DNA from: Clostridiales bacterium UBA4080
Lineage (GTDB): Bacteria > Bacillota > Clostridia > Lachnospirales > Vallitaleaceae
Reading direction: 5' to 3'
NCBI GenBank assembly: GCA_002381865.1
Contig: DFYO01000022.1
Span: 1-28,030 of the forward strand
Length of the DNA stretch: 28,030 nt
Both the position numbers and the translations under genes were made by a program. Of the stretch, positions 1-8,646 are shown piece after piece (the stretch's first letter is position 1; each line of letters opens with the position of its first letter). Under the pieces are notes generated by a model, which worked only from the letters and a program-made list of their open reading frames with translations, ran no database searches and was not told the DNA's origin.

Positions 1-135
1 ATAGGAAAGATACTTTTACACATTACCATAGCAAGGTCTTTCCTATGAAACAAGAATAGCGTTCGGTGAACGCGTTTCTCGTAGAATAGGAAAGTTTGGT
101 CTCTTACAAGCAAGACGAACTTTCCTATTCTATAA
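1..135. repeat. Intergenic array of hairpins sharing an ATAGGAAAG core
   Basis: Three inverted repeats lie side by side. The first is a perfect 10-bp pair, ATAGGAAAGA at 1-10 against its complement at 37-46. The second has a GCGTTC/GAACGC stem (59-64 and 68-73, loop GGT), extended by GAAAC/GTTTC at 47-51 and 74-78. The third is a perfect 15-bp pair at 82-96 and 118-132, and its loop continues as a weaker GTCT..TT/AAGAC stem. The outer two hairpins share the core ATAGGAAAG. No ORF covers the region and it lies beyond the terminator of the neighbouring gene. It looks like a mobile palindromic repeat (MITE or REP type) or a structured RNA. The window starts inside or at the edge of it, so the left boundary is unknown. 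Confidence 0.7.
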
Positions 136-136
136 C

Positions 137-168
137 AAAAAAACAAAAAAGCCGGATAACCGGCTGTT
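137..168 (-). terminator. Rho-independent terminator of the SleB-type hydrolase gene
   Basis: On the minus strand the stem GCCGG/CCGGC (151-155 and 160-164, loop ATAA) extends by one A:T pair and is followed by a T-rich run with a single G interruption. It begins a few bases after the stop codon of the 171-893 gene, so it is placed to end that transcript. Confidence 0.85.
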
Positions 169-170
169 TT

Positions 171-893
171 CTAATAACTATAAAATTCATGTACTCCGTG
201 AACCGCTACCTTTGTAAGATGAGTATCAAACCAGCTTACTGCTTTCTCTGATGACAATGCTCTTGCAACAAAGAATAATGCACCATTTGAATAATCTTCT
301 CCCTTCAAGGCTCTTTCAACTGCTGTATATGTAGACTCCTTAATCGGAATTCTCCCCATTCTGCCATCATTGACCGGCGAAAACTGTGCCCGTCCGTTTG
401 CGTTTTTTTGATATACAACCTCATATATTGTATTTGGAAAACGATTGCTGTTAACTCTGTTAAGAACAACATTAGCTACCATTATCTTTCCAACAATATC
501 TTCTCCAGTTGCTTCAGCTTCAACAATTTCTACTAAAGTCATATAATCTTCTTCTGTATAAAAAACTGCTTTTTCTTTTTCTTGAAGTGCTGAGGTTTCA
601 AAAGATTTATTTGCATCCTCTTCTTCCTTCTTCAACTGATACGACTGGCTTTCCTCCAGCTTATCAGCAAACATTACTTCTTCAAGCTCTTCCTTATCAA
701 TAAATTCCATTTGTTCCGAATCTGTGGTTTTGCCTTGAACCATTTGGCTTTGAACCATAAATCCATTTGTTCCTAGTACAAGAACTGTAACCATACCTGA
801 TGATATAAGTACCATTCCTTTTGCATAGGTCTTTCTGGAAACACCTTTTAAAAACATAAAGATTTCTCCAAAAAGTTCTTTTAATCTGTTCAT
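171..893 (-). CDS. SleB-type cell wall / spore cortex hydrolase (Hydrolase_2 domain), membrane-anchored
   Basis: The 240-residue protein has a short cytoplasmic head, one hydrophobic segment at about residues 26-43, an acidic and probably flexible linker (about 55-108), and a C-terminal Hydrolase_2 domain (about 114-238). In that domain VEAEATGE (E127 is the likely acidic catalytic residue), the VANVVLNRV segment and RAQFSPV match the SleB/CwlJ catalytic fold. Family members cleave peptidoglycan, often spore cortex during germination. The membrane anchor and lack of a PG_binding_1 domain differ from classical SleB, so vegetative wall remodelling is also possible. AGGAG lies 8 bases before the ATG. 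The gene stands alone, with its own promoter at 983-1011 and its own terminator. Family assignment is firm; the sporulation role is inference. Confidence 0.85.
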   Translation of the reverse strand: MNRLKELFGEIFMFLKGVSRKTYAKGMVLISSGMVTVLVLGTNGFMVQSQMVQGKTTDSEQMEFIDKEELEEVMFADKLEESQSYQLKKEEEDANKSFETSALQEKEKAVFYTEEDYMTLVEIVEAEATGEDIVGKIMVANVVLNRVNSNRFPNTIYEVVYQKNANGRAQFSPVNDGRMGRIPIKESTYTAVERALKGEDYSNGALFFVARALSSEKAVSWFDTHLTKVAVHGVHEFYSY

Positions 894-982
894 AAATTTA
901 ACTCCTTTTATATCTTTTTAATGCAGAAAAAGTCCAATCACTATCAAATTAACAAGACTCCCTGAATCTACAAGATTTTCAA

Positions 983-1011
983 ATTATAATTGACCCTGCC
1001 TTAATAGTCAA
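983..1011 (-). promoter_or_regulatory. SigmaA-type promoter of the SleB-type gene
   Basis: Read on the minus strand: TTGACT (1011-1006), a 17-base spacer, then TATAAT (988-983), near consensus. The leader to the ATG at 893 is about 85 bases. A housekeeping-type promoter argues against strictly sporulation-specific expression. Apart from this promoter and the one at 1186-1214, I see nothing definite in the 387-base gap 894-1280. Confidence 0.7.
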
Positions 1012-1185
1012 TAAGTCCCAGGCTTTTTTGGTAGTCTTTATAAAGTATTCAGAAAATTCATTATATTTGATTGTAAATATATACTAATTTCATTTAGGTC
1101 TCTTTGAATTTTTGTTAGATTTTTTATAGTATTCATTTTTTTTGTATACTATTACATAATCAAAATTTGTGAATAATTATGGTGC

Positions 1186-1214
1186 TTTTATACAAAACTT
1201 CACTGTGTTATAAT
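1186..1214 (+). promoter_or_regulatory. Extended -10 promoter upstream of the AP2-like gene
   Basis: TGTTATAAT at 1206-1214 is an extended -10 element. The matching -35 position (TTTTAT, 1186-1191, 17-base spacer) is weak. The leader to the ATG at 1281 is about 60 bases, and AAAGGTGA precedes that ATG. Confidence 0.5.
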
Positions 1215-1280
1215 AAAAACAGTAGATTTGATCTGTTTTTTGATTTAAAAAGCATTAAATTATTAGAAAGGTGATATTTT

Positions 1281-2078
1281 ATGGATGCCAAAAAAGGAGT
1301 ATATATAGCTACAAAAAAAGATGGCAGCTCATATTACAGAGCTTCCATTACATATAAAAACAAGCATATAAGCTTAGGTAGTTTTTTCTCGGACAAAGAA
1401 GCTGCTTCAGCATATAAAGTAGCTCAGAAAATAGTAATTTCACCTTCAAAAACAGAATACAGACAATATCGTTCATCTTGCCCTCTGTCTTTTGAAAAAT
1501 GGATTATTCTTCATAATTTCAGAGACAATGGCTATTATATGAAAACTCCTATATATATGCATAGATACTATTTTTCTTATTTTTTATCCTCCTCCCAGGA
1601 GCTTGAATTTGATGCGGAGGATCTGTTTTTTTATTCAACACATAAGATTTTCAAAAGAAATGGTTATTTATTTGTAAATCATTATGGCACGCAAATGAAT
1701 ATACTTAACCGCTATGGGATAAAAAACTTTGCAGTTGCTGGAAGGGACTATATTATAAAAGATGGAAACCCTAATAATCTTAGATACCACAACATTGAGA
1801 TAGTAAATCCCTATCATGGTGTAGAAAGGATATTGCATAACAATGATTTTATATACCGCGCTGCTATTCATATCCATGGTAATTATCTTATAGGCAAATA
1901 TAAAAATCCAGTATATGCAGCCATCTCCTATAATAAAGCAGCTGACTATTTAAAGAAACACAAAATTTGTTCAAAGGAATTTCCCAGAAACTTTATTGAA
2001 GAGCTTAGTACCGAAGAATACAAAAGCATATATTTAAAGCTTAAGCTTCCAACAAAGCTATTGGAGCTTAAGCCATAA
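1281..2078 (+). CDS. Stand-alone protein with two AP2-like modules flanking a degenerate HNH core
   Basis: 265 residues. An N-terminal module (about 6-52) and a C-terminal module (about 180-226) share a pattern: GV, then YRA.I, then IG/LG followed by an aromatic, then AA..Y. This pattern fits AP2-like DNA-binding modules found in homing endonucleases and some integrases. Between them, KDGNPNNLRYHNIEIVN (about 160-176) resembles the DGN..NN...NLE part of HNH nucleases. The preceding His-His pair is replaced by Tyr-Ile-Ile, so the nuclease is probably dead. No signal peptide or membrane segment is seen. It has its own promoter and a good AAAGGTGA site, and no intron or intein next to it. A DNA-binding role is inference; the target is unknown. 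Confidence 0.6.
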   Translation: MDAKKGVYIATKKDGSSYYRASITYKNKHISLGSFFSDKEAASAYKVAQKIVISPSKTEYRQYRSSCPLSFEKWIILHNFRDNGYYMKTPIYMHRYYFSYFLSSSQELEFDAEDLFFYSTHKIFKRNGYLFVNHYGTQMNILNRYGIKNFAVAGRDYIIKDGNPNNLRYHNIEIVNPYHGVERILHNNDFIYRAAIHIHGNYLIGKYKNPVYAAISYNKAADYLKKHKICSKEFPRNFIEELSTEEYKSIYLKLKLPTKLLELKP

Positions 2079-2120
2079 ATCACATCTTGTGTTGCAAGTA
2101 ATTATTCAGCAAAATTTGTA

Positions 2121-2771
2121 TTATTTTTTTGGTATGATTCTCTTATAGGTAACAAGGATGAATTTACCATTTTTTTCTTCAACTACTGCTTCGCTGTATT
2201 CCTTAACTGAAGTATCTGTTGAAAATATTCTTAATTTGTATTTGCCATTATCCATTTGAAAGGCTTCTTTAATTACTGGCTTGCCTTTTATTTCCTTATT
2301 AATTGCCTTCATCTGATAATAGCCCTCTGCATAAGTAATATTAGGATTCTCTGGACTGTTATGCTCTTTTATTTCATAATCAAAATAGGTTTTTATTATT
2401 TTTGCAACCTTTTCCTGCGGAATATAAAGAACAAATTTTTCTGAATCAAATCTCAAATCCTTATTATCAAATTGAAATATGTGTGAAATAGCAAATATCT
2501 TCATATCTGCTTCTGTAATTATTCCTGTTTCTGATTTTGGCGAAAATAAAAAATTAAAATAAAAATCTTCGACATACTTGTTAAGCTCATTTAGCAAGCC
2601 TTCATTTGTAATTATTTTCCCATCAATATTGTCTTTTTTTTCTGTTTGTGTAGCTACTGCTTGTGTAGTTACTGTCTCTGTTGTTTTTTCTTGCTCTGAA
2701 GCAGGTGTTTTAGAGCATCCGCTTAAACTAATTAATATAATAGCAGTTAATAATAATATTGTTTTTTTCAT
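2121..2771 (-). CDS. Small lipoprotein of unknown function
   Basis: The likely start is the ATG at 2771 (216 residues), preceded by GAGGAG. A longer in-frame ATG at 2813 would put extra residues before an otherwise perfect signal peptide. The signal peptide ends in the lipobox LSGC (Cys19), so the mature protein should be lipid-anchored on the outer face of the membrane. A Thr/Glu/Gln-rich linker (about 23-45) leads to an alpha/beta domain that I do not recognise. It lies about 100 bases after the hydroxyacid dehydrogenase gene in the same direction and may share its transcript. I see no terminator or clear promoter between them. Confidence 0.75.
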   Translation of the reverse strand: MKKTILLLTAIILISLSGCSKTPASEQEKTTETVTTQAVATQTEKKDNIDGKIITNEGLLNELNKYVEDFYFNFLFSPKSETGIITEADMKIFAISHIFQFDNKDLRFDSEKFVLYIPQEKVAKIIKTYFDYEIKEHNSPENPNITYAEGYYQMKAINKEIKGKPVIKEAFQMDNGKYKLRIFSTDTSVKEYSEAVVEEKNGKFILVTYKRIIPKK

Positions 2772-2870
2772 TTTTTTCTCCTCAAAACACATAATAGCTA
2801 AGCTTAATAACATGATTTTTTGCCCTCTAATTAGCCCAAAAGACTTTTTATTACATTTGTATGAAGAAAA

Positions 2871-3830
2871 TTATAATACTTCATTGCGTTTATCTCCCTC
2901 GATATAAGCAGCAATATTATAATATACTTCCTGAATAACTCTTTGTCTGGATTCTGAGCTTGCCCATCCTATATGAGGTGTAATAAAAAGCTTGTGTGAA
3001 TTTCTTTTTAATCCTGCTAAAGGACAAGACCTCTTCATAGGCTCTTCACTGAGTACATCTAGTCCAGCTCCTCCTATAATATCCTCTTCAAGAATCCTAG
3101 CCAGATCCTCTTCATTAATTATTCCGCCTCTTCCAAGGTTCAACAAAATACTGTCGCTTTTCATTACGCTCATATTATCATAAGATAATAGACCTTCCGT
3201 ATGTTTATTCAAAGGCGCATGTATAGATACAATATCTGACTCTGAAAGCAAAGTATTTAACTCAACTTGTTCATACTTATTGCTTTGGGTTTTTCCCGAT
3301 GCAGAAAAAAAGCTTACATTGCATCCAAAAGCCTCAGCAATTTCTGCAACCCTTTTACCAATTGTACCCAGCCCTATAATACCCCATTTTTTTCCATATA
3401 GCTCCGAAAAGGTAGTTTCATAATGACTGAATTTATCATCGTCTATATACTTTCCTGATTTAACATACTTATCATAATATGCAAGCTTTTCATAAAGATA
3501 AAAAAGCATGGCAAATGTATGCTGTGCAACACTTTCTGTTGAATAGTTTACTGCATTAGATAATACAATGCCTGTTTCATTAAGGTACTCCTTGTCTATA
3601 TTGTCCGTACCCGTTCCAGTTACACAAATAAGCTTTAAATTAACAGCATGTATTAAGTTTTTTCTGTTAAGAGCTACCTTATTTGTAATTATTACATCTG
3701 CATCCTTAATTCTCGAAGGAACCTCTTTTTTTTCGGTATAACCATAACTAATCAATTCTCCAAGTGAATTAAATACTGTAAGGTCTAATCCCTCACCCAG
3801 AGAATTCGAGTCTAACAATACAATTTTCAT
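2871..3830 (-). CDS. NAD-dependent D-2-hydroxyacid dehydrogenase (glycerate dehydrogenase/hydroxypyruvate reductase type)
   Basis: 319 residues, normal for the family. It shows the D-2-hydroxyacid dehydrogenase pattern: an N-terminal catalytic half (GTGTDNID at 72-79), the NAD-binding GLGTIG (153-158), NLGRGG with catalytic Arg234, GLDVLSEEP with Glu263, and TPHIGW with His286. Such enzymes interconvert 2-keto and D-2-hydroxy acids using NAD(H) in the cytoplasm. The N-terminus (MKIVLLDSNSLGEGLDL) resembles the glycerate dehydrogenase branch, but substrate cannot be proved from sequence. GGAGG lies shortly before the ATG. It is 36 bases downstream of the DUF3160-type lipoprotein gene in the same orientation and is probably co-transcribed with it. 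Confidence 0.9.
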   Translation of the reverse strand: MKIVLLDSNSLGEGLDLTVFNSLGELISYGYTEKKEVPSRIKDADVIITNKVALNRKNLIHAVNLKLICVTGTGTDNIDKEYLNETGIVLSNAVNYSTESVAQHTFAMLFYLYEKLAYYDKYVKSGKYIDDDKFSHYETTFSELYGKKWGIIGLGTIGKRVAEIAEAFGCNVSFFSASGKTQSNKYEQVELNTLLSESDIVSIHAPLNKHTEGLLSYDNMSVMKSDSILLNLGRGGIINEEDLARILEEDIIGGAGLDVLSEEPMKRSCPLAGLKRNSHKLFITPHIGWASSESRQRVIQEVYYNIAAYIEGDKRNEVL

Positions 3831-3866
3831 TACCTGCCTCCTGCATTTTGCGCCTGCACTGTAAAA

Positions 3867-6059
3867 TTACTTGTTGTTATCTATTTCTTCTGTATCTCTA
3901 TATATGTTTTTCCACTCGAGCTGCTTGGGCATAGTATCTAGCTTTTCACCCATTATTATAGCTTTGCTGTTGTCTTGAAAAATAATTCCATTCATCTGCT
4001 GCCATTCTTTTGATGACAAGTTAATATCGCTTGTAAACTCGTAGTAATTATAAATAGGCCCTCTTGCTAGATAAAGCTTATCATTTATTGGAACAACTAC
4101 GATTATCTCATCAAATAATCCCGTTGCCATATTTAACTGAAGCTGTCCTATTTTTAATACCTCTGCATTAATAATAGAAGTATTAATTGAGGATTTACCC
4201 TTATTAATCCTTGAGGCTGAAGAAATCAAGCTCCCTTGCACAGAATCTAAAGTATATCCAATATTGTTAAGGCTCTTAATTTCTTCCTCGCTTAATGGCT
4301 GATTGTTTAATTCCTTTTTAGAGCAATTAATAAGCAACCTTAGTAAATTCATATACTCTTCTGATGCATTTAGCAGGGACTCATTTATGAGTTGCTTTTC
4401 TTGAAGCATTTTCACTGAGGTCTCTAACGACCACAATATTTTAGAATAAACCTCTACACAAGGTTCAACATAGTGAAGGCTTCTTGAACTATCAAAAGCT
4501 TTTTCATTTGCAGTCACTTCTTTATGAAAAATACTATCATTTTTAAGCTCTGTGTAGCTTGCTAAAGCTGTGTTGATGTTTTTTGTTTTCCATGCTTCAG
4601 ATTTCATAAAATAAGGTACTTTAGCATTACGCTCGTATTCTCTTAATGCAGCTTTATTAATCCATAGAGCATTACTATACAAATTACTCTGCCATATACT
4701 ATTATCCATCTTTGCAAAAAAGTTTTCTTGTTTTTTAAGATTTTCATTATATTTTGGCCATAGCTCATTAGCCTTAATATCCTGTGTTAGGATTTCCTTT
4801 GCTTTATTGCTGCCAAGTGCTGCCATAATATCCAATCCTTTTGGAATAGGTCTTAAAGCTGAGTCTGTCATATTTTTCAAAATATCATTATCTAAGAAAT
4901 ATCTTTCTCCAAACAAACTAAAATCTTTGTTTTTTAAAAGCTTCTCTTCTGTTAGATATTGATTTACAGAAGGGTCTCTTAGTTTTATAATTTCTTCAAA
5001 AAGCTTTCCATAAAAATCCTTGTTCCCTACCTGATTCATATCAGGTGCTTCTCCAAGCGTATTAAGTATTACATCTCTAAGCTCAAATATATTTATCGTG
5101 TCCGTTGCTCCTATTAATATCTTCTGAACATCATAAATATCCTTCCAAAGCTTTGCCGTTTCTACACTGCCTTCCTGTACAAAGGCTGTATATGACATTA
5201 ACAGGGCTGCTTGTGTATTTTCAATGTCTAGGCCCTTTCCATCATTTGCAAGTAGCGGCATTTTTATTTGTCCATACCATGTAATTGCTTTATAGTATCT
5301 TTCATATTTCTCATTGGTATTGTAATGACCATTGGTTTTATAGCGGGAATAATCAATTGACTCTTCAAATAATGGAGAGCTTGCTTTTCCGGATGCTTTT
5401 TGAATAAGCTCATATTCATTTTTTGACTTTGCAATTATTTCTGGGTCAATTGAATAACTGCTATCTGTAAAGGAGCTTCCTTGTATTATCATCTTTGCAG
5501 TTAAAAAATATCCCGTATTTCGTTTTGCAATGTCTATAAGGTAGGAATCAGTAATATAATCCTGTACTTTAATTGACTTTAGAAGCATTCCTTCCGTTAA
5601 TTGTTCCAAGGCTTCACTTAGATGCTCCTCTTCCAAATATAATAGAGCATTATTGTAAAATTGATTGTACAAATGTACTACCGAGTCTAAACTAACAAAT
5701 CCTGGTATACTTTGTTTATTATTATCAAAATATATATCCTGCATTAATAAATTATTTGATGGATTAACAATAAAACCATCCTTTGCTATGGATTTTTTTT
5801 GCTCCTCTGTTAAACTATTAAAATCCCCAATATTCTCGATATTGGATAAATCCTGATCTATTACATATGGTATTACATTGTTTTCATACGCAACAGGCAT
5901 ATAAACACTAATCCTGTTATCTGCTTGTAATGTTTTATTCCAATTTAATGTTAAAGGTGGCAAATCAGATGCTTTAGGTTTTTTCCCAAAATCACAGCCC
6001 GTAAAAAGCATATTAGCACTTAGTACAATTGCCAGCCCGGTAATAACGATCCTTTTCAT
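3867..6059 (-). CDS. Large DUF3160-type lipoprotein
   Basis: 730 residues. The signal peptide ends in LFTGC (Cys22), so the protein should be lipid-anchored outside the membrane. The rest looks like one large mostly helical domain. FVSLDSVVHLYNQFYNN (about 120-136) and LYLARGPIYNYYEF near the C-terminus match the DUF3160 family as I know it. Its biochemical function is unknown. AGGAGG precedes the ATG, and a strong promoter sits at 6105-6132. The next gene downstream encodes a hydroxyacid dehydrogenase, 36 bases away. That linkage suggests co-expression, but no shared pathway is evident. Confidence 0.8.
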   Translation of the reverse strand: MKRIVITGLAIVLSANMLFTGCDFGKKPKASDLPPLTLNWNKTLQADNRISVYMPVAYENNVIPYVIDQDLSNIENIGDFNSLTEEQKKSIAKDGFIVNPSNNLLMQDIYFDNNKQSIPGFVSLDSVVHLYNQFYNNALLYLEEEHLSEALEQLTEGMLLKSIKVQDYITDSYLIDIAKRNTGYFLTAKMIIQGSSFTDSSYSIDPEIIAKSKNEYELIQKASGKASSPLFEESIDYSRYKTNGHYNTNEKYERYYKAITWYGQIKMPLLANDGKGLDIENTQAALLMSYTAFVQEGSVETAKLWKDIYDVQKILIGATDTINIFELRDVILNTLGEAPDMNQVGNKDFYGKLFEEIIKLRDPSVNQYLTEEKLLKNKDFSLFGERYFLDNDILKNMTDSALRPIPKGLDIMAALGSNKAKEILTQDIKANELWPKYNENLKKQENFFAKMDNSIWQSNLYSNALWINKAALREYERNAKVPYFMKSEAWKTKNINTALASYTELKNDSIFHKEVTANEKAFDSSRSLHYVEPCVEVYSKILWSLETSVKMLQEKQLINESLLNASEEYMNLLRLLINCSKKELNNQPLSEEEIKSLNNIGYTLDSVQGSLISSASRINKGKSSINTSIINAEVLKIGQLQLNMATGLFDEIIVVVPINDKLYLARGPIYNYYEFTSDINLSSKEWQQMNGIIFQDNSKAIIMGEKLDTMPKQLEWKNIYRDTEEIDNNK

Positions 6060-6104
6060 GTTATCCTCCTGAGTTGTTACTTAATAATATCTATAGCTTA
6101 TATA

Positions 6105-6132
6105 ATATTAGCATATATTTCAATAGTGTCAA
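6105..6132 (-). promoter_or_regulatory. SigmaA-type promoter of the DUF3160 lipoprotein gene
   Basis: Minus strand: a perfect TTGACA (6132-6127), a 16-base spacer ending in TGC, then TAATAT (6110-6105), giving both a consensus -35 and an extended -10. It lies in the 97-base gap after kdpE and probably drives the lipoprotein and dehydrogenase genes independently of the kdp pair. Confidence 0.65.
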
Positions 6133-6156
6133 TTATTTTTATCAGATAGAGATTTA

Positions 6157-6858
6157 CTATTCCTCTTTAAATCTATATCCTACTCCAACCTCTGTCATTA
6201 TAAATTTGGGGTCAGCTGGATCCTTTTCTATCTTCCTCCTTAAGTTCGCCATAAATACTCTAAGTGATTTTTTGTCATCATTTATATAATTTCCCCAAAC
6301 CTCTTTCAAAATATAATTATGTGTCAACACTTTCCCTCTGTTCTTAATCATCAATTCCATAATTTTAAATTCTAAGGGCGTTAAATGAACTTCTTCATTT
6401 CTAACGATAATTTCTCTGTTAATAAAATTAATATTCAGCTCGCTATTTACAAAAAAATTGCTGATAATATCCGGACTAAGATCACTCATTTCACTATGTC
6501 TGATCGCAACTCTTATTCTAGCTAGTAATTCTACTACGCTAAAGGGCTTTGTCAGATAATCATCTGCTCCCATATCTAAAGCCTCTACTTTTTCATTATC
6601 CTGTCCTCTGGCAGATACTATGATAATTGGAGTTCTTGAAAATTCTCTTATCTCTGAAATAACATCTAATCCATCAATATCTGGAAGCCCTAAGTCCAAA
6701 ATTATTACATCTGGATTATAGGAGGCCACCATTGAAATCGCTGTTTTGCCATTCTGAGTATCAATACATTTATATCCTTGTGCCTTTAAGGATACTGTAA
6801 TAAACTTACATATAGGCTTTTCATCCTCGACAATAAGTATTAATTTTTGATTATTCAT
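6157..6858 (-). CDS. kdpE: KdpE-like OmpR-family response regulator
   Basis: 233 residues. The receiver domain (1-120) has the acidic pair E11/D12, phospho-acceptor D55 in ILDLGLPD, and K104 in TKPF. The C-terminal winged helix (about 138-230) has the OmpR/PhoB signature LTPLEFKIMELM and ends in GVGYRFKEE. It overlaps the kinase gene by 8 bases (6851-6858), so the two are translationally coupled partners. In characterised KdpDE systems, the phosphorylated regulator activates potassium uptake genes under potassium limitation or osmotic stress. No kdpFABC is present here. The divergent Trk-type genes are the obvious candidate target, which is inference. Confidence 0.88.
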   Translation of the reverse strand: MNNQKLILIVEDEKPICKFITVSLKAQGYKCIDTQNGKTAISMVASYNPDVIILDLGLPDIDGLDVISEIREFSRTPIIIVSARGQDNEKVEALDMGADDYLTKPFSVVELLARIRVAIRHSEMSDLSPDIISNFFVNSELNINFINREIIVRNEEVHLTPLEFKIMELMIKNRGKVLTHNYILKEVWGNYINDDKKSLRVFMANLRRKIEKDPADPKFIMTEVGVGYRFKEE

Positions 6859-8422
6859 CTTTTTCTATTACCCCCCTTAACACAAATCGAAAAGTAGCTC
6901 CCCCATCTTTTTTATTGAATGCGGAAATTTCTCCTCCATGTGCAGTAATAATGGCCTTACATATTGCTAACCCCAATCCCGTTCCTCTTCTTCCTTCATA
7001 GTTTTTAGAATCACCTATATAAAATCTTTCGAACAATTTATCCACATTTTCTTTTGGTAAGCCTATGCCATAATCTGAAACCTCAAAAACCCCATCCTCT
7101 TTATTCATTTCAAATTTAATATCAATTGGAGCAAAAGGCTCTGAATATTTTGCCGCATTATCTATCAAGTTAATCAGCACCTGCTCAATTAAGCTTCCAT
7201 CCATTGGCAGAAAAACCAGCTCCTTTGGAATAGAAATTTTTATTGGATGCTGATTTACAAGAATTCTGGTTCTTGCAACTGCTTCTCCAATTATCTCCTC
7301 AACAGCTTCAAGTGTTTTATTAATCTCAATTTTTCCATCGTCCATTCTTGTAATATACAATATGTTCTCTACCGTATGTATAATCCAGCTTGTATCACTG
7401 TATATATTTCCTAAAAGCTCTCTAACTGTTTCTCCTTCTAACATACTGTAATTATCTAAAATTGTTGTTGTTGCCCCTAAAATACTTGTAAGTGGCGTCC
7501 TCAAATCATGAGAAACTGCCCTTAACATATTTCCTTTCATTCGCTCTTTTTCTATATCAGTTTTTGCCTTTTGTTTTTCTTCCCATATTAGCTCTCGTTC
7601 TATAGCAAGTGCTACCTGTGTTGAAACTGCTTCTAATATTTTAATTTTTTCATTACTAATGATTTTATCTTCCGAAACAATCCCAATTATCCCCAACATA
7701 TCTCTTTGTCCAGTAATAGGCATATAATAGTTACTAATTCCTGTGCTTTTTTTAATAGGCTCATTATATGCTTCTTTCTTATTGTATATATCTTTTATTC
7801 TATTTTTTTCATATTCGCTAAGTGTGTTATCATATTCTTCGCCTTCTATTTTACAAAAAAAGTTTTTTTCCTCTGGATTTCCAATAACAATAATAACTTT
7901 TTCATTTATTAAAAGTCCAATATCCCGGCTTCCTTCAGTCGCAATCTGCTCCATGGTTCTAATCTTCAATAAATTTTTGTTTATTTGATAAAGAAGCTGC
8001 GTTTCTCTTTCTTTTCGACTTGAAATCGCACATTCTTTCTTGATTTTTGCAGTTAATCCGCTTGCAATCAGCGCAGCAATAAGCATAATCAAAAATGTTA
8101 CTGGATAATCATCTCGATGCACTCTAAATGTGTAATAAGGTTCTGTAAAGAAGTAGTTAAAGCAGAGCACTCCTAATACCGAAGAAAGTACTCCATAAAA
8201 ATATCCATCGGTTTGTGTTGAAACTAGCAAAACCCCAATAATATATATTATTATAACATTCGACTCTGCAAATCCTGTTTCTCGAAAAAAAACACCTACT
8301 AAAGTAATTATAATAATTATCAAAACAGAAATGATAACATTTATAATTGCTTTGAGAAAGAGAGTTTTTTCTTTGATTTTACTAACTTCCAAGTAGATCT
8401 TACCAAACAATTTGTTAGCCAT
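6851..8422 (-). CDS. kdpD: Short KdpD-like sensor histidine kinase without the N-terminal KdpD/Usp module
   Basis: 523 residues, against about 900 for full KdpD. It begins directly with the four-helix DUF4118 membrane region (about 25-125, including the FNYFFTEPYYTF motif). This is followed by a GAF-like domain (about 145-280), the dimerisation helix with phospho-acceptor His305 in VSHDLRTPL, and the ATPase domain: N box Asn422, G1 DYGIGLP (450-456), G2 RRGTGLGLAI (478-487). The missing part, about 350 residues, carries the KdpD and universal-stress domains that sense K+ or c-di-AMP in full-length relatives. No remnant of it lies upstream, where there is only a 200-base divergent promoter region. 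The ATG at 8422 has AAAAGGAT with a rather long spacer. Confidence 0.88.
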   Translation of the reverse strand: MANKLFGKIYLEVSKIKEKTLFLKAIINVIISVLIIIIITLVGVFFRETGFAESNVIIIYIIGVLLVSTQTDGYFYGVLSSVLGVLCFNYFFTEPYYTFRVHRDDYPVTFLIMLIAALIASGLTAKIKKECAISSRKERETQLLYQINKNLLKIRTMEQIATEGSRDIGLLINEKVIIVIGNPEEKNFFCKIEGEEYDNTLSEYEKNRIKDIYNKKEAYNEPIKKSTGISNYYMPITGQRDMLGIIGIVSEDKIISNEKIKILEAVSTQVALAIERELIWEEKQKAKTDIEKERMKGNMLRAVSHDLRTPLTSILGATTTILDNYSMLEGETVRELLGNIYSDTSWIIHTVENILYITRMDDGKIEINKTLEAVEEIIGEAVARTRILVNQHPIKISIPKELVFLPMDGSLIEQVLINLIDNAAKYSEPFAPIDIKFEMNKEDGVFEVSDYGIGLPKENVDKLFERFYIGDSKNYEGRRGTGLGLAICKAIITAHGGEISAFNKKDGGATFRFVLRGVIEKDE

Positions 8423-8517
8423 AAAGCAAATAATATCCTTTTCATTAAATTATTTTTCCCCAAATATAACTTAATCAACTGTCATTCATTTAGCTGGTTT
8501 AATACACTAGCTTTTTT

Positions 8518-8526
8518 ATTATAACA
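8518..8526 (-). promoter_or_regulatory. Extended -10 element of a likely kdpD promoter
   Basis: TGTTATAAT on the minus strand, about 95 bases before the kdpD start. No good -35 hexamer is visible at the right distance. I could not pick a convincing promoter for the divergent plus-strand operon in the same 220-base gap, although it must lie there. Confidence 0.4.
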
Positions 8527-8646
8527 TATTTTATCTTAACAGAATATTTATGTTTTACTCAAGCTTATTAACACTATATTTATATTCCTCTTGATATTAT
8601 TAATATAGAAAAACAATTCCTATTTTATGAAATCGAGGTGAAATTT

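Noticed and set aside
2578..2907. Plus-strand ORF of 109 codons opposite the small lipoprotein gene.
   Set aside because: It is the antisense shadow of the lipoprotein gene and lacks a ribosome-binding site.
8423..8646. Possible c-di-AMP (ydaO-type) riboswitch before the potassium operon.
   Set aside because: The gap is A/T-rich and lacks the conserved G-rich helices; only promoter-like elements are visible.
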